DNA from: Closterium sp. Naga37s-1
Taxonomy: Eukaryota; Streptophyta; Zygnematophyceae; Desmidiales; Closteriaceae
NCBI GenBank assembly: GCA_947471745.1
Contig: CANJKZ010000263.1
Location: 1,656,501 to 1,720,500 of the forward strand
Reading direction: 5' to 3'
Length of the DNA: 64,000 bases
Below, piece after piece: positions 11,819-21,548 of this stretch. Within the stretch, counting starts at the first letter, position 1. The number at the start of each line of letters is the position of its first letter. The position numbers and the translations under genes were made by a program. The notes beneath the pieces are model-generated. The model made no database searches. It saw only the letters and a list, made by a program, of their open reading frames with translations, and was not told where the DNA came from.

Positions 11819-12867
11819 AGCTGGCAGACGGAAGAGACTCTACGCCGCGCGACGCGAGTAACAAAAAGAAAAAACGTTTTCTTTGCCTAGTGAAACCCAG
11901 GGTCTCGGCCCTACAGTCCTTCAAACCTGAAGGACTGGTAAGCTGGTGGAACTACTAAAACTAGATCCTCTTGTCGTGAATACTGCTGAACAGCATCGCC
12001 GTGATGCCAGAATGACTGAACAAGGAAACTCTTCAAGGGTTTGTGGAGTGGTGTAGAGCGGCGAGGGCCTGAAAGCGATGAACAGCGAAAAGGATGTTAA
12101 CCTTTAAAGCCGGCGGCCCAAATTGTTCATGCTTTTAAAAGTTGACGAGAGGGAGTTTTTCTGGTGTGGGCTTTGGCGAGAGTTTCCGATTTCGTCTAGG
12201 TTCGTTTTTTTCGCGAGACCCAGCCAACCCTCGGTTTTCCCCCTGGTGAGTGAATCTGTCTTCGAAAGTCCCAAATTGCAAGTGCGTGACTTTCAAAAGC
12301 TTGGACACTCAACTTCGTCAAGTTTTAAAAACTTGACCCTCGCGGCCCGCAATTTGGGACGCGGGCTTTAAGGAGTTTCGCGAAACTCGGATCTACTGGT
12401 TCATTCTTTCCGGCAAGTTCGCCAGGGCTTCGGAAACTCAATCACGACTCGAGGAGGGACGAATGTTGTGCGACAACAGTTGAGGTGCATTTGTAACTGA
12501 GTCGTCAACATCGACGCGATATTGTCTGGTTACCATATCATCCTTATCCAGAGTTCACCGAAACTGCTGTTCACCACCAGCAGAGCATCTCATCCGTTGA
12601 TGCGTTTGCCTCGATGGTGAGTCCTACCTGTCGATAAAGACTACCACCTTTCAAGCAGAGTCGTCCCTTAGTTCCTCCTAACTTAGTGGGATATGTTTTG
12701 TTCGTGTGGTAGAAATTAGGTCTTAGGTTTCCGGGGTCTGTACCGGGGTATAATATTGTTAGACCAGGTTTTGACATTGTTTACCTTGTCCACTCGCATC
12801 GAAACCAGCAGTAACAACCCGTTAGTTTCGCCGTTTATCCTCTTTATCCTATCATCAACAAGCGACA
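11819..12867. promoter_or_regulatory. Shared upstream region between divergent RSZ33-like and SnRK1-beta genes
   Basis: The two start codons point away from each other across about 1.05 kb, so both promoters must lie here. A 12-bp inverted repeat (GTCCCAAATTGC at 12268-12279 and its complement at 12349-12360) encloses a further small hairpin, TCAAGTTTTAAAAACTTGA, near 12318. No specific promoter element can be assigned by eye. Confidence 0.4.
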
Positions 12868-14497
12868 ATGGGAAACGCGCAAGGCCGCGATAAGGGTCGC
12901 AGCAGCATGGAAGGGCGGCCGGTGCCTGAGAGTGGGCGGCGATTGGCGTCGCGCTAGGTCGGTCGCACTCCAACGACTCCATGGGGAACAGCCCGCCTGA
13001 CAGCCCTAGCGGCGCAGCGAGATCTCCCCTCATGTTCACTCCACAGGTAACTCAGCATCTGCTCGGGTAGTTTGGAATATTGACTCCACGGGGAACAGAC
13101 CGCCTGACAGCCCTAGTGGCGCTGCGAGGTCTCCCCTCACTCCACAGGTGCGTCAACATCCGTCAAGTTTTTTTCAGAAATATTGATTGTATGGGGAACA
13201 GCCTGCGTGACATTAGTAGAGTTGAGGATTTTAAATGCAGTCCACAGGTAGCCCGCCTGGTCTTTTCACAAAGCCCTAGTGGTGCTGTAATGTCCCGGCT
13301 AGTGCTCACTCCACAGGTTGGTCATTTAGGAACTTAAGTGGACCGTTTAGGTCACTGCCGACTGTCATTTATGTCTGAATATAGCTCTCAAATGTTGTGC
13401 TTGCGAGCTGGCCATGACTACACTCAGTCCGATTCAACCTACATGTATTTAGATGCATCCCCGGTACTGTGGATAATTCTGTTGATGCCTTTCTTTGTCA
13501 CGTGCCCACCAATAATTTGTTCCCTAAATTTGCAGATTCCCATGGCTCCAATTCCCAAGGCGGATGAGCTATCTCTGGGGTCGGGCTTTGGTGGATACGG
13601 TGGTGATGGTGCGGGTGGGCCCGGGGCGGATGGGGAGCAAGGTGTGCCGACACTCATCACATGGACGCATGGAGGCAACCATGTGTCAGTGGATGGTTCA
13701 TGGGACAACTGGACAACAAGGTATGTCCATGCACTTCAGGCTATTCACTCTGGCGGAAGCTGGAGGCTTGTTAATATAACTGAGCACGTCGCTGTAATCA
13801 CGTTCAGCTCATAAACTGCATCAGTCATCGTGGTTAAATGTCATGGCGGGAAGGCCAACAACAACTTAGTAGAGAATACGAGATTTCACATGGTTAGCAC
13901 CTGTTTTGCAATTTCCTTCTCAGGCAAGTCTTGCAGCGTGCTGGCAAGGATTTCACAATTGTGAAGATGCTGCCTCCTGGAGTGTACCAGTACAAGTTCA
14001 TTGTGGACGATGTGTGGCGGTATGCTCCTGACCTTCCAGCAGTGTACGATGAAATGGGAAACGTGAACAACGTTCTGGAAGTGCAGGTAAGTTATTACTG
14101 AACCAAGTCGAGTTACGCTTTTGGTGCAGTTTCACTTGCTGACTTGTGTGGGTTCCCTGCAATCACTGTGCAGGAGTATGTGCCAGAGAACCTTGACAAT
14201 GTAGCGGGATTTGAGCCGCCTCGGTCTCCTGTCTCTAGCTACAATGACCCTTTTCCTGTACCTGAAGACTTTGCCAAAGAGCCTCCTCTTCTTCCTCCTC
14301 ACCTCCAGCTCACCCTGCTGAATGTTCCTGTTGCTGGTGACGCTCCCACGACGTTGCCTCGGCCACAGCATGTCATTCTGAACCACCTGTATGTGGAGAA
14401 AGGTAAAGCAGCAAGGTCCGTGCTTGCTCTTGGGCTGACGCATCGGTTTCGCTCTAAATATGTGACGCTTGTCTTGTATAAGCCACTCCATAGGTAG
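12868..14497 (+). CDS. AKINB: SnRK1 (AMPK/SNF1) regulatory beta subunit
   Basis: Beta subunits bridge the catalytic and gamma subunits of SnRK1, the energy-sensing kinase. Exons: 12981-13046, 13536-13720, 13924-14086 and 14174-14497; phases agree and give 245 residues. The glycogen-binding (CBM48/KIS) domain is clear in exons 2-3 ([18 protein letters not shown], then [20 protein letters not shown]). The C-terminal ASC domain ends [13 protein letters not shown] to [12 protein letters not shown] and TAG. Two N-termini are possible. ATG 12981 ([11 protein letters not shown]) is in frame. ATG 12868 ([13 protein letters not shown]) looks like a family myristoylation start but is in another frame and meets TAG at 12955, so it needs an unseen intron or a base error. 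Copies of the exon 1 end follow it. Confidence 0.88.
13080..13330 (+). repeat. Three decayed copies of beta-subunit exon 1 with 5' splice sites
   Basis: Copies of the exon 1 end (GGGGAACAGCCCGCCTGACA to CACTCCACAG|GT) lie at about 13081-13150, 13186-13250 and 13265-13320, each ending ACTCCACAG|GT or TCCACAG|GT. The first changes the ATG to ACG, the second is interrupted, and the third keeps only the last part. They sit in intron 1, downstream of the full exon. Confidence 0.75.
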
Positions 14498-14638
14498 TGT
14501 AACACTTATGGTGCAATCTACGGTATGTACAAATGTTCTGTAACGATAACATCTGAGAAGTCGTTTAGTCTAATAAGGCCTTTAGGGCTCTGCCCTTCAC
14601 CTTCACTGGTCAAACCTGTGAGGTAAGAGCCCCATTTA

Positions 14639-14799
14639 GGGCGTGTTCCTACGGCCCTCTTATCAGGCGAACCTCGTCAGATTAGCGTCACACCGCACTG
14701 AAACACATGTACCGTAATAATATTTGATTGCAGTGAAACGCATTGAACTGCAGAAGTCTGACAAAAGGTCGCCTGATAAGGGGCCGTAGGAACGCACCC
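14639..14799. mobile_element. Tourist-like MITE (PIF/Harbinger type), 161 bp
   Basis: Long terminal inverted repeats run GGGCGTGTTCCTACGGCCC at the left and, complemented, GGGTGCGTTCCTACGGCCCC at the right. Both arms continue through CTTATCAGGCGA, and the similarity extends towards GTCAGA. The element is flanked by TTA at 14636-14638 and TTA at 14800-14802, the 3-bp TTA/TAA target duplication typical of PIF/Harbinger. There is no coding capacity. It lies between the convergent 3' ends of the beta-subunit and eIF1 genes. Confidence 0.8.
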
Positions 14800-15238
14800 T
14801 TATGGTCATCCTAACCCAACTCCTGCCAAGTGCGTGCCAAAGTGTGTGCCAAGTTCCAAGTGCCACAAGCTTCTCTATCCATAGTTAACAAGATTACCGT
14901 AACCATAAAATATAGCAAAATATACCGGTACCCTGAATCTCATATCTCCACAGCACTAGGACTTCTAAATCGACAAATGGTGAGGTTTTTTGTTTTTGAA
15001 TTCTGTCAGCAACAAACAAGAGGAGAGGTGAGAGCCGTCAGCAAGCCAAGTACCTTAGACAAGGATATCTAATCGATACACAAGGTTGTATATGGTCAAT
15101 CTTCCCAATCCGCACTGCATCTCCATTTCATGTCTATTCTAGCCAGCAAACCCTTCCCTTGCCGACTTAGCCTTCCCCTAAGAGCTGGTAGGCCCATCTG
15201 CAAGGGAACATGCACGCCACTCATCTCATCATGAACGC

Positions 15239-15850
15239 TTAGAAACCGTGCATCTTTATGAGGTCCTTCTTCGCAATACCAGCCTGAATGAGGAACGCCG
15301 AAACGTTCTTCCGCTGGTCGCCCTGAAGCTGAATGACCTGTAATAACAAGAGCGAAAAGTTAAAGAACCGGGAAAGGATCCAATGGAATCGTGAGGACGG
15401 GCTAAATACCAACCTGACCAAGTTCGATGTCTTGAACGACGGTTCCGTTGCAGCAGAACTCCTGAAAAAAAAAGAGAAAAAAAAGAGATCCCATCGGCTT
15501 AGCCATCGACTTACTTGAAACCACCCAATCACAATCTTCAAACAACGAAGGCTTACCTTCTTAAAATCCTTCAATATCTTGTTGTAATTGAATTCTTTGT
15601 TCAGGCCTTGAACAGTTGTCAGGCTCTTACGACCATTCCGTTGCTGAATACGGATATGGACGTAATCCTTAGTTCCGGCTCCAGGATCATCAGCAGCATT
15701 CGCGTCAGCAAACGGGTCTGCAAGCAAGTTCAGGAACGGTCAAAACAGTGTCTACAACAGAACAAAAATGGACAGACGCTAAGCCGAACGACAGCAACGA
15801 CCTATGAACGTACCGAAGGCCCCAGGAACCTCGAGTTCTAGATCGGACAT
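15239..15850 (-). CDS. SUI1: Translation initiation factor eIF1 (SUI1)
   Basis: eIF1 binds the 40S subunit and enforces start-codon selection. Four exons on the minus strand: 15814-15850, 15557-15717, 15414-15461 and 15239-15337 (lengths 37, 161, 48 and 99). They join in phase with GT/AG borders to give 114 residues, the usual eIF1 length. Landmarks are the N-terminal DPFADANAADDP, the HIRIQQRNGRKSLTTVQGL strand region, EFCCNGTVVQDIELGQ and the end VIQLQGDQRKNV to KMHGF. The start ATG (15850) gives MSDLELEVPGAFGDPF. This gene is compact and has no boundary duplications, unlike its neighbours. Confidence 0.96.
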
Positions 15851-16738
15851 GAACGAAGGATGGATGATGCGCCTTTGAAGCTGAAGGGTGGTGTGTGGGC
15901 TACTGAATCTGGAGGAAGACGACGATGACAAACCCTAGCAGAAGTGCCTGGAGCTACACAAAGTGGAAATGGACTGGCGGAAGCACTGAACGTTTCAAAC
16001 CTTTCTTGGCTCCGTGTGGATATATCCGAACTTGGGTTTGGTTGGATTGGATGGGAGAAGGGTTGAACGGTCACTTTCTGGAACAACTTCGCCGTGGCGG
16101 GCAGATCTCGTTTCGTGCAACCAGCGTTGCCGTAGTGGAGAAGTTTCGCCACGTCGGCGACCTTCGCGAAGCCCAACAACTCTACGGAAATTCTTATGTC
16201 GCGTCAGCATCATCACCACCGCGCCAGGCCGCAATGTGCGTCTTGTCAGTGCTACACTCAGTCATAAACGCCTACTATACACGGATTGCGCAAAACTTGC
16301 CTAAACCTGCTTATTTAGGATGTGTGACAGAACATTACCCTCTTTCAAATTTGAGCGATAACAATTTAGTGTCATTCATTCACCTAAGAGATTTATCCAA
16401 ATAATAGGTATAGATGGTCTAGAAGTTGTAGACCCACAAAGAATGCCGTGTGGAATTTGTACAAAGAAAGGATCAATTGTTATCCGGTACTTGTCCAACA
16501 CTCAACATGGCTGCCAAGAACAAGCATGATGGATGGATTGCAGAGGGAGGGGGAGGGGGGAAGGGGGCGGAGGGGGAGGCGAGGGTGAAGGAATGATGAG
16601 AAGGGCGGGGCTGGTACTTATGGCACGGGGTAAAGGGCGGGGAGTGATGAAAGGTGGGGGGTAGGAGTATGCAAGTCACATATCAGGTGAACGTCGGCCA
16701 GAATATGAATTATCATGGTCGAGCACAAAAGTGGTAAC
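15851..16738. other. Intergenic region upstream of eIF1
   Basis: This contains the eIF1 5' UTR and promoter side, followed by the 3' side of the PQ-loop gene. Positions 16530-16650 are purine-rich. Open frames on both strands are short and show no family signature. Confidence 0.4.
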
Positions 16739-17404
16739 CTATGAAATGGAAGACATGGTGGTCTCACCTGTGGTGGACGCACTCTTCGCGGTGGCACGTG
16801 TGAGCTTGCTCCTGGGTCCGAAATTGTCAAAATACACTTTGGCAGCAATCATGAAGATTAAGAGCGCAATCTCCACGGATTGAGGGATGTAAATGACCCA
16901 TAAGCCGAAATGAATGGAATAAACGAGGTAGAGAAGATGTGCGAGAGCAAAAATGAATTGCCTGCGCCTGGTGGATACAGAGCAGGGAAACACAGGCAAG
17001 GAGACGTGAGGACGAGGACGGACTTGAGCACAGAAAGTTGTTATCAGAGAGCTCGGAATATCATAATTTATGATATGTCGAAAATGGCAATATCATGTTT
17101 CGAACCCGTGTGGACCAATACCTTCGAATGACGAACGGCAAACAAGAGTGATTATGAGAAATCCTGTCGCAAAAAAGAGAGGAAATTCGCGATGACAGCA
17201 TGCTCACAAGCCAAACACAATCGAAATGGTACCGGGGCTTATGACAAGAACGCATCAATGATCGCACACGCGAACTCACCAGGCGTAGCTTATATCGGTG
17301 GCTGATTTGGTCCTAAGAACCTTGTACGTCTGAGCCGCTGTCGACAGCGGAAACATGCAGCCTCCCACGAACCCTATCACCTGATACGCGTCATCAAACC
17401 CCAT
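16739..17404 (-). CDS. PQ-loop/SemiSWEET-like small membrane protein
   Basis: Two exons, 17280-17404 and 16739-16961, join as TG|G in phase. They give DAYQVIGFVGGCMFPLSTAA, then TYKVLRTKSATDISYAW, then FIFALAHLLYLVYSIHFG and YIPQSVEIALLIFMIAAKVYF. That is three hydrophobic segments with the TYKxxRTKSAxDIS signature of one PQ-loop repeat, as in SemiSWEET and related transporters, about 115 residues in all. The tail after FDNFGPRSKLTRATAKSA may end at the TAG near 16739, or a donor at the GGTGAGACC may lead to an unseen exon. Start ATG 17404 is the first plausible one. Substrate is unknown; SemiSWEETs move sugars. Confidence 0.6.
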
Positions 17405-17719
17405 ATCCGAACCAGACTCCTGGACTGACTTCAAATTACGCTACATCGAGGCTTCTGCAACTCACAAAGCACCTAGAAACTGGGAGCAACAAAGAACGAC
17501 AGATGAACTGGTGAACGCCAAGCCATGCTAAGAGAGTAATCGACCTCAGCTCAGCTGTCCAGGTTGGACGTGAAGGGAATGTTTGGTTGTCGGTGAAATT
17601 GCTGAATGTGGCGCAGTGCGGTGAATTGAGATTGCTCACAGAAAACCACGGCCTAGTGCGGTGAGCCGCGGCGATAAACAGTAAAAAGTAAAACAGAACA
17701 GAGCCGACAATTTGAAAAA
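17405..17719. other. Intergenic region
   Basis: No coding or RNA signal is seen. It holds the upstream side of the PQ-loop gene and the 3' flank of the tRNA fragment, including the T-run that would end Pol III transcription (minus-strand GTTTTTC just after 17720). Confidence 0.5.
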
Positions 17720-17777
17720 CGCCGATTCCGGGGATCGAACCCGGATCTTCCGCGTGACAGGCGGAGATACTGACCGC
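17720..17777 (-). tRNA. tRNA-Asp(GTC), 3' part only
   Basis: The minus strand reads from GGTCAGTATCTCCGCC (D-loop) through the anticodon loop CCTGTCACG, variable loop, T-arm GGGTTCGATCCC and acceptor 3' strand AATCGGC with discriminator G. This is tRNA-Asp with anticodon GTC. The first 17 or so nucleotides (acceptor 5' strand, positions 8-9 and the D-stem 5' side) are absent and are replaced by the 3' end of the retrotransposon. A T5 terminator follows. As it stands it cannot make a normal tRNA. Confidence 0.85.
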
Positions 17778-20700
17778 TTTATTTACAATGTATATGTTTA
17801 CAAAAGATACAGACGGATTTGAGCATCAGGAGCCTACCAAACTAGCAATGGCCCAACTGCAATCCTAGGTTGAGACCCCCAATGAGGTCTCAAGAACCAA
17901 CACCAAGGTACGCAAAGTCAGCCAAGGAGGGTGGGGTGGGATCTGGTGGGGCGGAGGGTGTGTCAACACTGTAACGAATTTGTGTCCGACGGCAGATGGT
18001 TCGAGCCTGCTCACGCTGGTGCACCAAGGAAATCCTCTTGAAGTAGCTAGTCTCGAAGAGCTCTGGAATCAGGTCAGATGCACCACCCATGTCACGAAGT
18101 CGAGTCGCCCCTCGTCTGCTGCAGTCTTTGATGAAGCTGAGAAATGCCGTGCTGAAGCAACCGAAGGTTTCAAGAACGAGAGGAAGAAGCTTCACGTCTG
18201 GGCGGTTTTGTAAGGAAGATGCATACAGGGTCCGCTTCTCAGTTTCGCGAGCAGATGCAGCTGAGCCGATTACTGATGCAGTCTTGGAGTTTGGGGGACC
18301 ATGCTGCGGGTCTGCAACTGAAACATCTATTGCCCACGTAGTCCCAGAGCTGATATCACGGCAGCCGATGTCTGGGCGACGTCCTGAAAGAAGGTGGGAG
18401 TCCTCCAGCTGTACGACGTAACCAAGCTCGGACGTGATGCGATGAACCTCAAGCTTGATGGCATCGTGGACCCTGGTAGGCTCGTTAGAGGATGGGCAGC
18501 GGAGGACGTGAGAGACGACTGAAGGGTCTGTGAATGCCGAGCCACAAGTGCATGTGCGGGTGGTCGTGAGGTGTGGAATGGGGAGGCCAAGACGAATAGC
18601 GGCTGCAATACACCACTCCGTAGGTGACAGCTGCATATGCGAAGAACATGGAGCCACAGTAAGCCAATCGCCAGCATGGGGCCCTTGTAGGGAGGTTAAA
18701 CGGGCCAAATGTTGGGGAGAGGTTACTGTGGATCGCACGCGCTCGAGCATGACAGCCTCCAAGTGCTGTGAAAGGTAGGAATATAGCTTCTGTGGATAGC
18801 CAGCGTGAAGTGCGGGCCAGGTAGGGAAGTGATGCCGAATGGTAGGATGAAGTTTGGACATGGCTGTGGGAATGCATGGGTCAAGGCGGTCCATGGTGTC
18901 TGAAGCGATGAAGGGACGGAAAATAGGGGAGCCATGAATGGTGAAGCATGACGAGAGGAGTGAAACTGTCTGTGCCCAGCTGCACAGGTAACTGAGAGAA
19001 GCAGTTGCAGCTGAAGAACGGAGGCCGAACCCACCAAGGCGAATGGGAAGGAATGGCTGTCGGTGTGCTGTGGCAGTGTGGTCAAACGCAAGAGGCCAGT
19101 AGTCAGAGCCGATGAGGCGAACAAAGTGGTCCAGCAAGGTGTTGTCCCAGTCAGTGTAAAGCTCTTCTACCTCGGGAAATGGTGCAACTGTGCGAAGGAG
19201 GAATGAGGGACGGGCGGAAATGCAGAGAGTAAGGAGGCGAGAGGCAGTCTGTGGATCATGAAGGTCATGCAGGAGAGGCAGTGATGAAGAGAAAGAGTGC
19301 AGTTTGTCTCGAACTGTGGAGATAATGTGGGTGTCCGATCCGATAGGCACTCCTGCAACCGTGAGACCGTTAGGGGCAATGATGATGTCTGATGGAGGTG
19401 TGAGGTCCGAAGGGAGGTCCAAAGGGGCCCAGAGGGAGCATTTTGATGGTTGCACCCTCAGGCCCAGGTCATTGAGACGGGCTGTAAGCGCTGTGTAGGC
19501 AGGAAACACGTCATGCGCAGGACCGACCATGTACGTGTCGTCTGCGTAGGAGGTGATGAAAAGAGCTGGAGATTGACGCTGGATGGGGCGAATGGCTAGG
19601 TGCTGGGTGAGGGCGAACAAGAATGGCCCGCATGGGTCACCCTGTCGAACACCCGATGATGACTGCAGTGTCTCGATTAATGGGCCGCTGCGGTAATGGA
19701 GAGAAGAGGGGGAGGCATAGAAGAGGCGGAAGAAAGGGATGAGGCTGGAGAACGGGGAGTCTCGCAGGGCGTTGAACATAGCGGAACGGCTGAAGGAGTT
19801 GAAGGCGTTGGCAACATCCAATTCCAGCACAACCCACTCTGGGTGGAGGGAGAGGGCCGACTGGACTGCATGGGCCATAACCTCGATCCCTGCGGAGACG
19901 GTGACCCCAAATTGTAGGGAGGGAAGGAAGAAGTCCCGGATCTGCTGCTTGAAGTGAAGAGTAACGCAACGGGACAGCAGGCGCGGCAGTATCTCGCCGA
20001 TGGCGATGGGGCGGACCCCTCCATGCGGCTTCTGGAGGGCAACAAGATTGGATGCGGTGAAGTAAGGTCGAACTGTTTGCGGGAGGTCGCCTTGCAGCCA
20101 ACTCTGGAACAGGCGGAGAAGATGCGGCAGATGAGTCTGGTACGAGAGGAAGGTGTCGCGAAGATGCTCGATAAGCCACCCCGAAGGGCCAGCAGCTGTG
20201 CCTCGTGGGGCTGAACGCAAGGCCTGATGAAGAAGTGGAATGGTGAGCTGAGGCACTTCCGAAGGCGAGAAGTCGGGCAGCCAGTCTGGAAGTTCTTCGG
20301 TAGCAGGAGGGTGCTTGGCCTTAAGCGCAGTAACAGTTTCAGGGGTCTGTGGGGCAAGCTCGCCAGCTTCTAAAGCGGCAAGGGAACGCGACCAGTCCCC
20401 GCAATGCGCGAATCGTTTGGCTCGGTTCAGTCGGGCGAACGTGGCTGTGGACCGGGCGGATGAGACACTGTGCGGTCGAGACGCTGGAACGGCAGCAGCG
20501 ACAGCTTCGTTGAAGAGAGAAAGCCAGTCGCCTTGAATGAAACGACGTGCAAAGGCTGCACATGCTGCTGTGGCTGATTGTGAGGCAGGAGAAATGGAAG
20601 AGCGAAGCACCAGACGGGGGAAAGCAAGGAGGAGGAAATGAGCAGCAGGATCTTGCGGGAAGATGGCAAGGCGGCGAAGTGGTATGAGTAAAGCATCCAA

Positions 20701-21530
20701 GACCAGCAGGCGAGCTCGCGGCGGAATCCGACGCAACAGTGTGCCTGGGGTGACAGTGGGACTGAAGAACGTCCCCCAGTCCCAGGTTACGACAGCGTCC
20801 CAAGTCTGTTGAGATATCGGTGGGGGTGCTGTAGAGGAGGAGGGAGTAGTAGTGGCACGAGGAGGAGGAGGGCGGACTGATTGCTGACGCGTTGTGTTGT
20901 TGCGGGAACAAGCAGAGAGGTGGCGAGTAAGACCACCCGAGCTGGCAAAGTTACGATTACAGGTTTTGCAGTAATATGTTGGGGTCGGGACCGAAGTGGG
21001 CAAAGGAGAAGAAGAAGAGGCTGCAGCAGGATGCGGAGCAGATGTCGAAGCAGGAGGAGGAGCAGAAGGAGGAGGTTGTGAAGTTTGCGCAGCTGCAGGT
21101 TCAGGTTGGCGAGAAGCGTGCTCTTGGGAGGAGGAGGCTAAGGTTTCTGTAAGGACTTTATGCAGTACGGTCTTCTGTTGTTCTGAAACAAAGCGTGGTG
21201 GGGCTGATGACTTAGGGTGTTGAGAAGAAGAGGCTGGGGGTTGTGGAGTATCTGATTCTGGCAATGACGAAGAACGGTGTGTCGTGGCAGAGTCAGTAGG
21301 GAGGGATGACGGACGTGGGCGTAAAGGTGGCTGTTGAATCGGTAGGGTTGCAAAAGGTGGGGATGAACGCGAGCGGTTAGGAGGACGAGAGGGGTGTGGG
21401 TCCCGGTCTTCAGGCGTCCTGTCCCGCTTACGGTTTGCCATGGTGAGGAAGTGGATTAGAAAGATTCATATGTTGTGCAGTTAGCGGTTTAACAAGTGTG
21501 TCACACGATTAGTGTTTTTCAAATTGCACT
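17778..21530 (-). mobile_element. R2-like non-LTR retrotransposon inserted in tRNA-Asp
   Basis: One full-length frame (17890-21441) sits in an element whose 3' end, ending in an A/T-rich tail (minus strand TGTAAATAAA), abuts the tRNA-Asp D-loop. The 5' limit is uncertain; I place it before the next gene start at 21549. Site-specific insertion into a structured RNA gene, a single ORF and a restriction-like endonuclease are the hallmarks of R2/R4/NeSL-type elements. The 5' part of the tRNA is not found at the element 5' side, so the 5' junction has deleted or rearranged the target. Confidence 0.75.
17890..21441 (-). CDS. R2-like polyprotein: zinc finger, reverse transcriptase, restriction-like endonuclease
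   Basis: 1183 residues and apparently intact. Residues 1-155 are Pro/Ser-rich. A zinc finger follows at C158-x2-C161-x12-H174-x3-C178. The reverse transcriptase spans roughly 415-800, with motif A LELDVANAFNSF (539-550), GVRQGDPCGPFLFAL (597-611) and the catalytic SYADD (631-635). A CCHC motif lies near 964-982 (CTCG, H978, C982). The restriction-like endonuclease signature is RPD (1022-1024) with the downstream acidic AIDV (D1039). This order defines the early-branching, site-specific non-LTR elements. The N-terminal finger would contribute to target recognition, here presumably tRNA-Asp. Confidence 0.9.
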   Translation of the reverse strand: MANRKRDRTPEDRDPHPSRPPNRSRSSPPFATLPIQQPPLRPRPSSLPTDSATTHRSSSLPESDTPQPPASSSQHPKSSAPPRFVSEQQKTVLHKVLTETLASSSQEHASRQPEPAAAQTSQPPPSAPPPASTSAPHPAAASSSSPLPTSVPTPTYYCKTCNRNFASSGGLTRHLSACSRNNTTRQQSVRPPPPRATTTPSSSTAPPPISQQTWDAVVTWDWGTFFSPTVTPGTLLRRIPPRARLLVLDALLIPLRRLAIFPQDPAAHFLLLAFPRLVLRSSISPASQSATAACAAFARRFIQGDWLSLFNEAVAAAVPASRPHSVSSARSTATFARLNRAKRFAHCGDWSRSLAALEAGELAPQTPETVTALKAKHPPATEELPDWLPDFSPSEVPQLTIPLLHQALRSAPRGTAAGPSGWLIEHLRDTFLSYQTHLPHLLRLFQSWLQGDLPQTVRPYFTASNLVALQKPHGGVRPIAIGEILPRLLSRCVTLHFKQQIRDFFLPSLQFGVTVSAGIEVMAHAVQSALSLHPEWVVLELDVANAFNSFSRSAMFNALRDSPFSSLIPFFRLFYASPSSLHYRSGPLIETLQSSSGVRQGDPCGPFLFALTQHLAIRPIQRQSPALFITSYADDTYMVGPAHDVFPAYTALTARLNDLGLRVQPSKCSLWAPLDLPSDLTPPSDIIIAPNGLTVAGVPIGSDTHIISTVRDKLHSFSSSLPLLHDLHDPQTASRLLTLCISARPSFLLRTVAPFPEVEELYTDWDNTLLDHFVRLIGSDYWPLAFDHTATAHRQPFLPIRLGGFGLRSSAATASLSYLCSWAQTVSLLSSCFTIHGSPIFRPFIASDTMDRLDPCIPTAMSKLHPTIRHHFPTWPALHAGYPQKLYSYLSQHLEAVMLERVRSTVTSPQHLARLTSLQGPHAGDWLTVAPCSSHMQLSPTEWCIAAAIRLGLPIPHLTTTRTCTCGSAFTDPSVVSHVLRCPSSNEPTRVHDAIKLEVHRITSELGYVVQLEDSHLLSGRRPDIGCRDISSGTTWAIDVSVADPQHGPPNSKTASVIGSAASARETEKRTLYASSLQNRPDVKLLPLVLETFGCFSTAFLSFIKDCSRRGATRLRDMGGASDLIPELFETSYFKRISLVHQREQARTICRRTQIRYSVDTPSAPPDPTPPSLADFAYLGVGS

Positions 21531-21548
21531 ATTTGGTTATGTGCTGCC

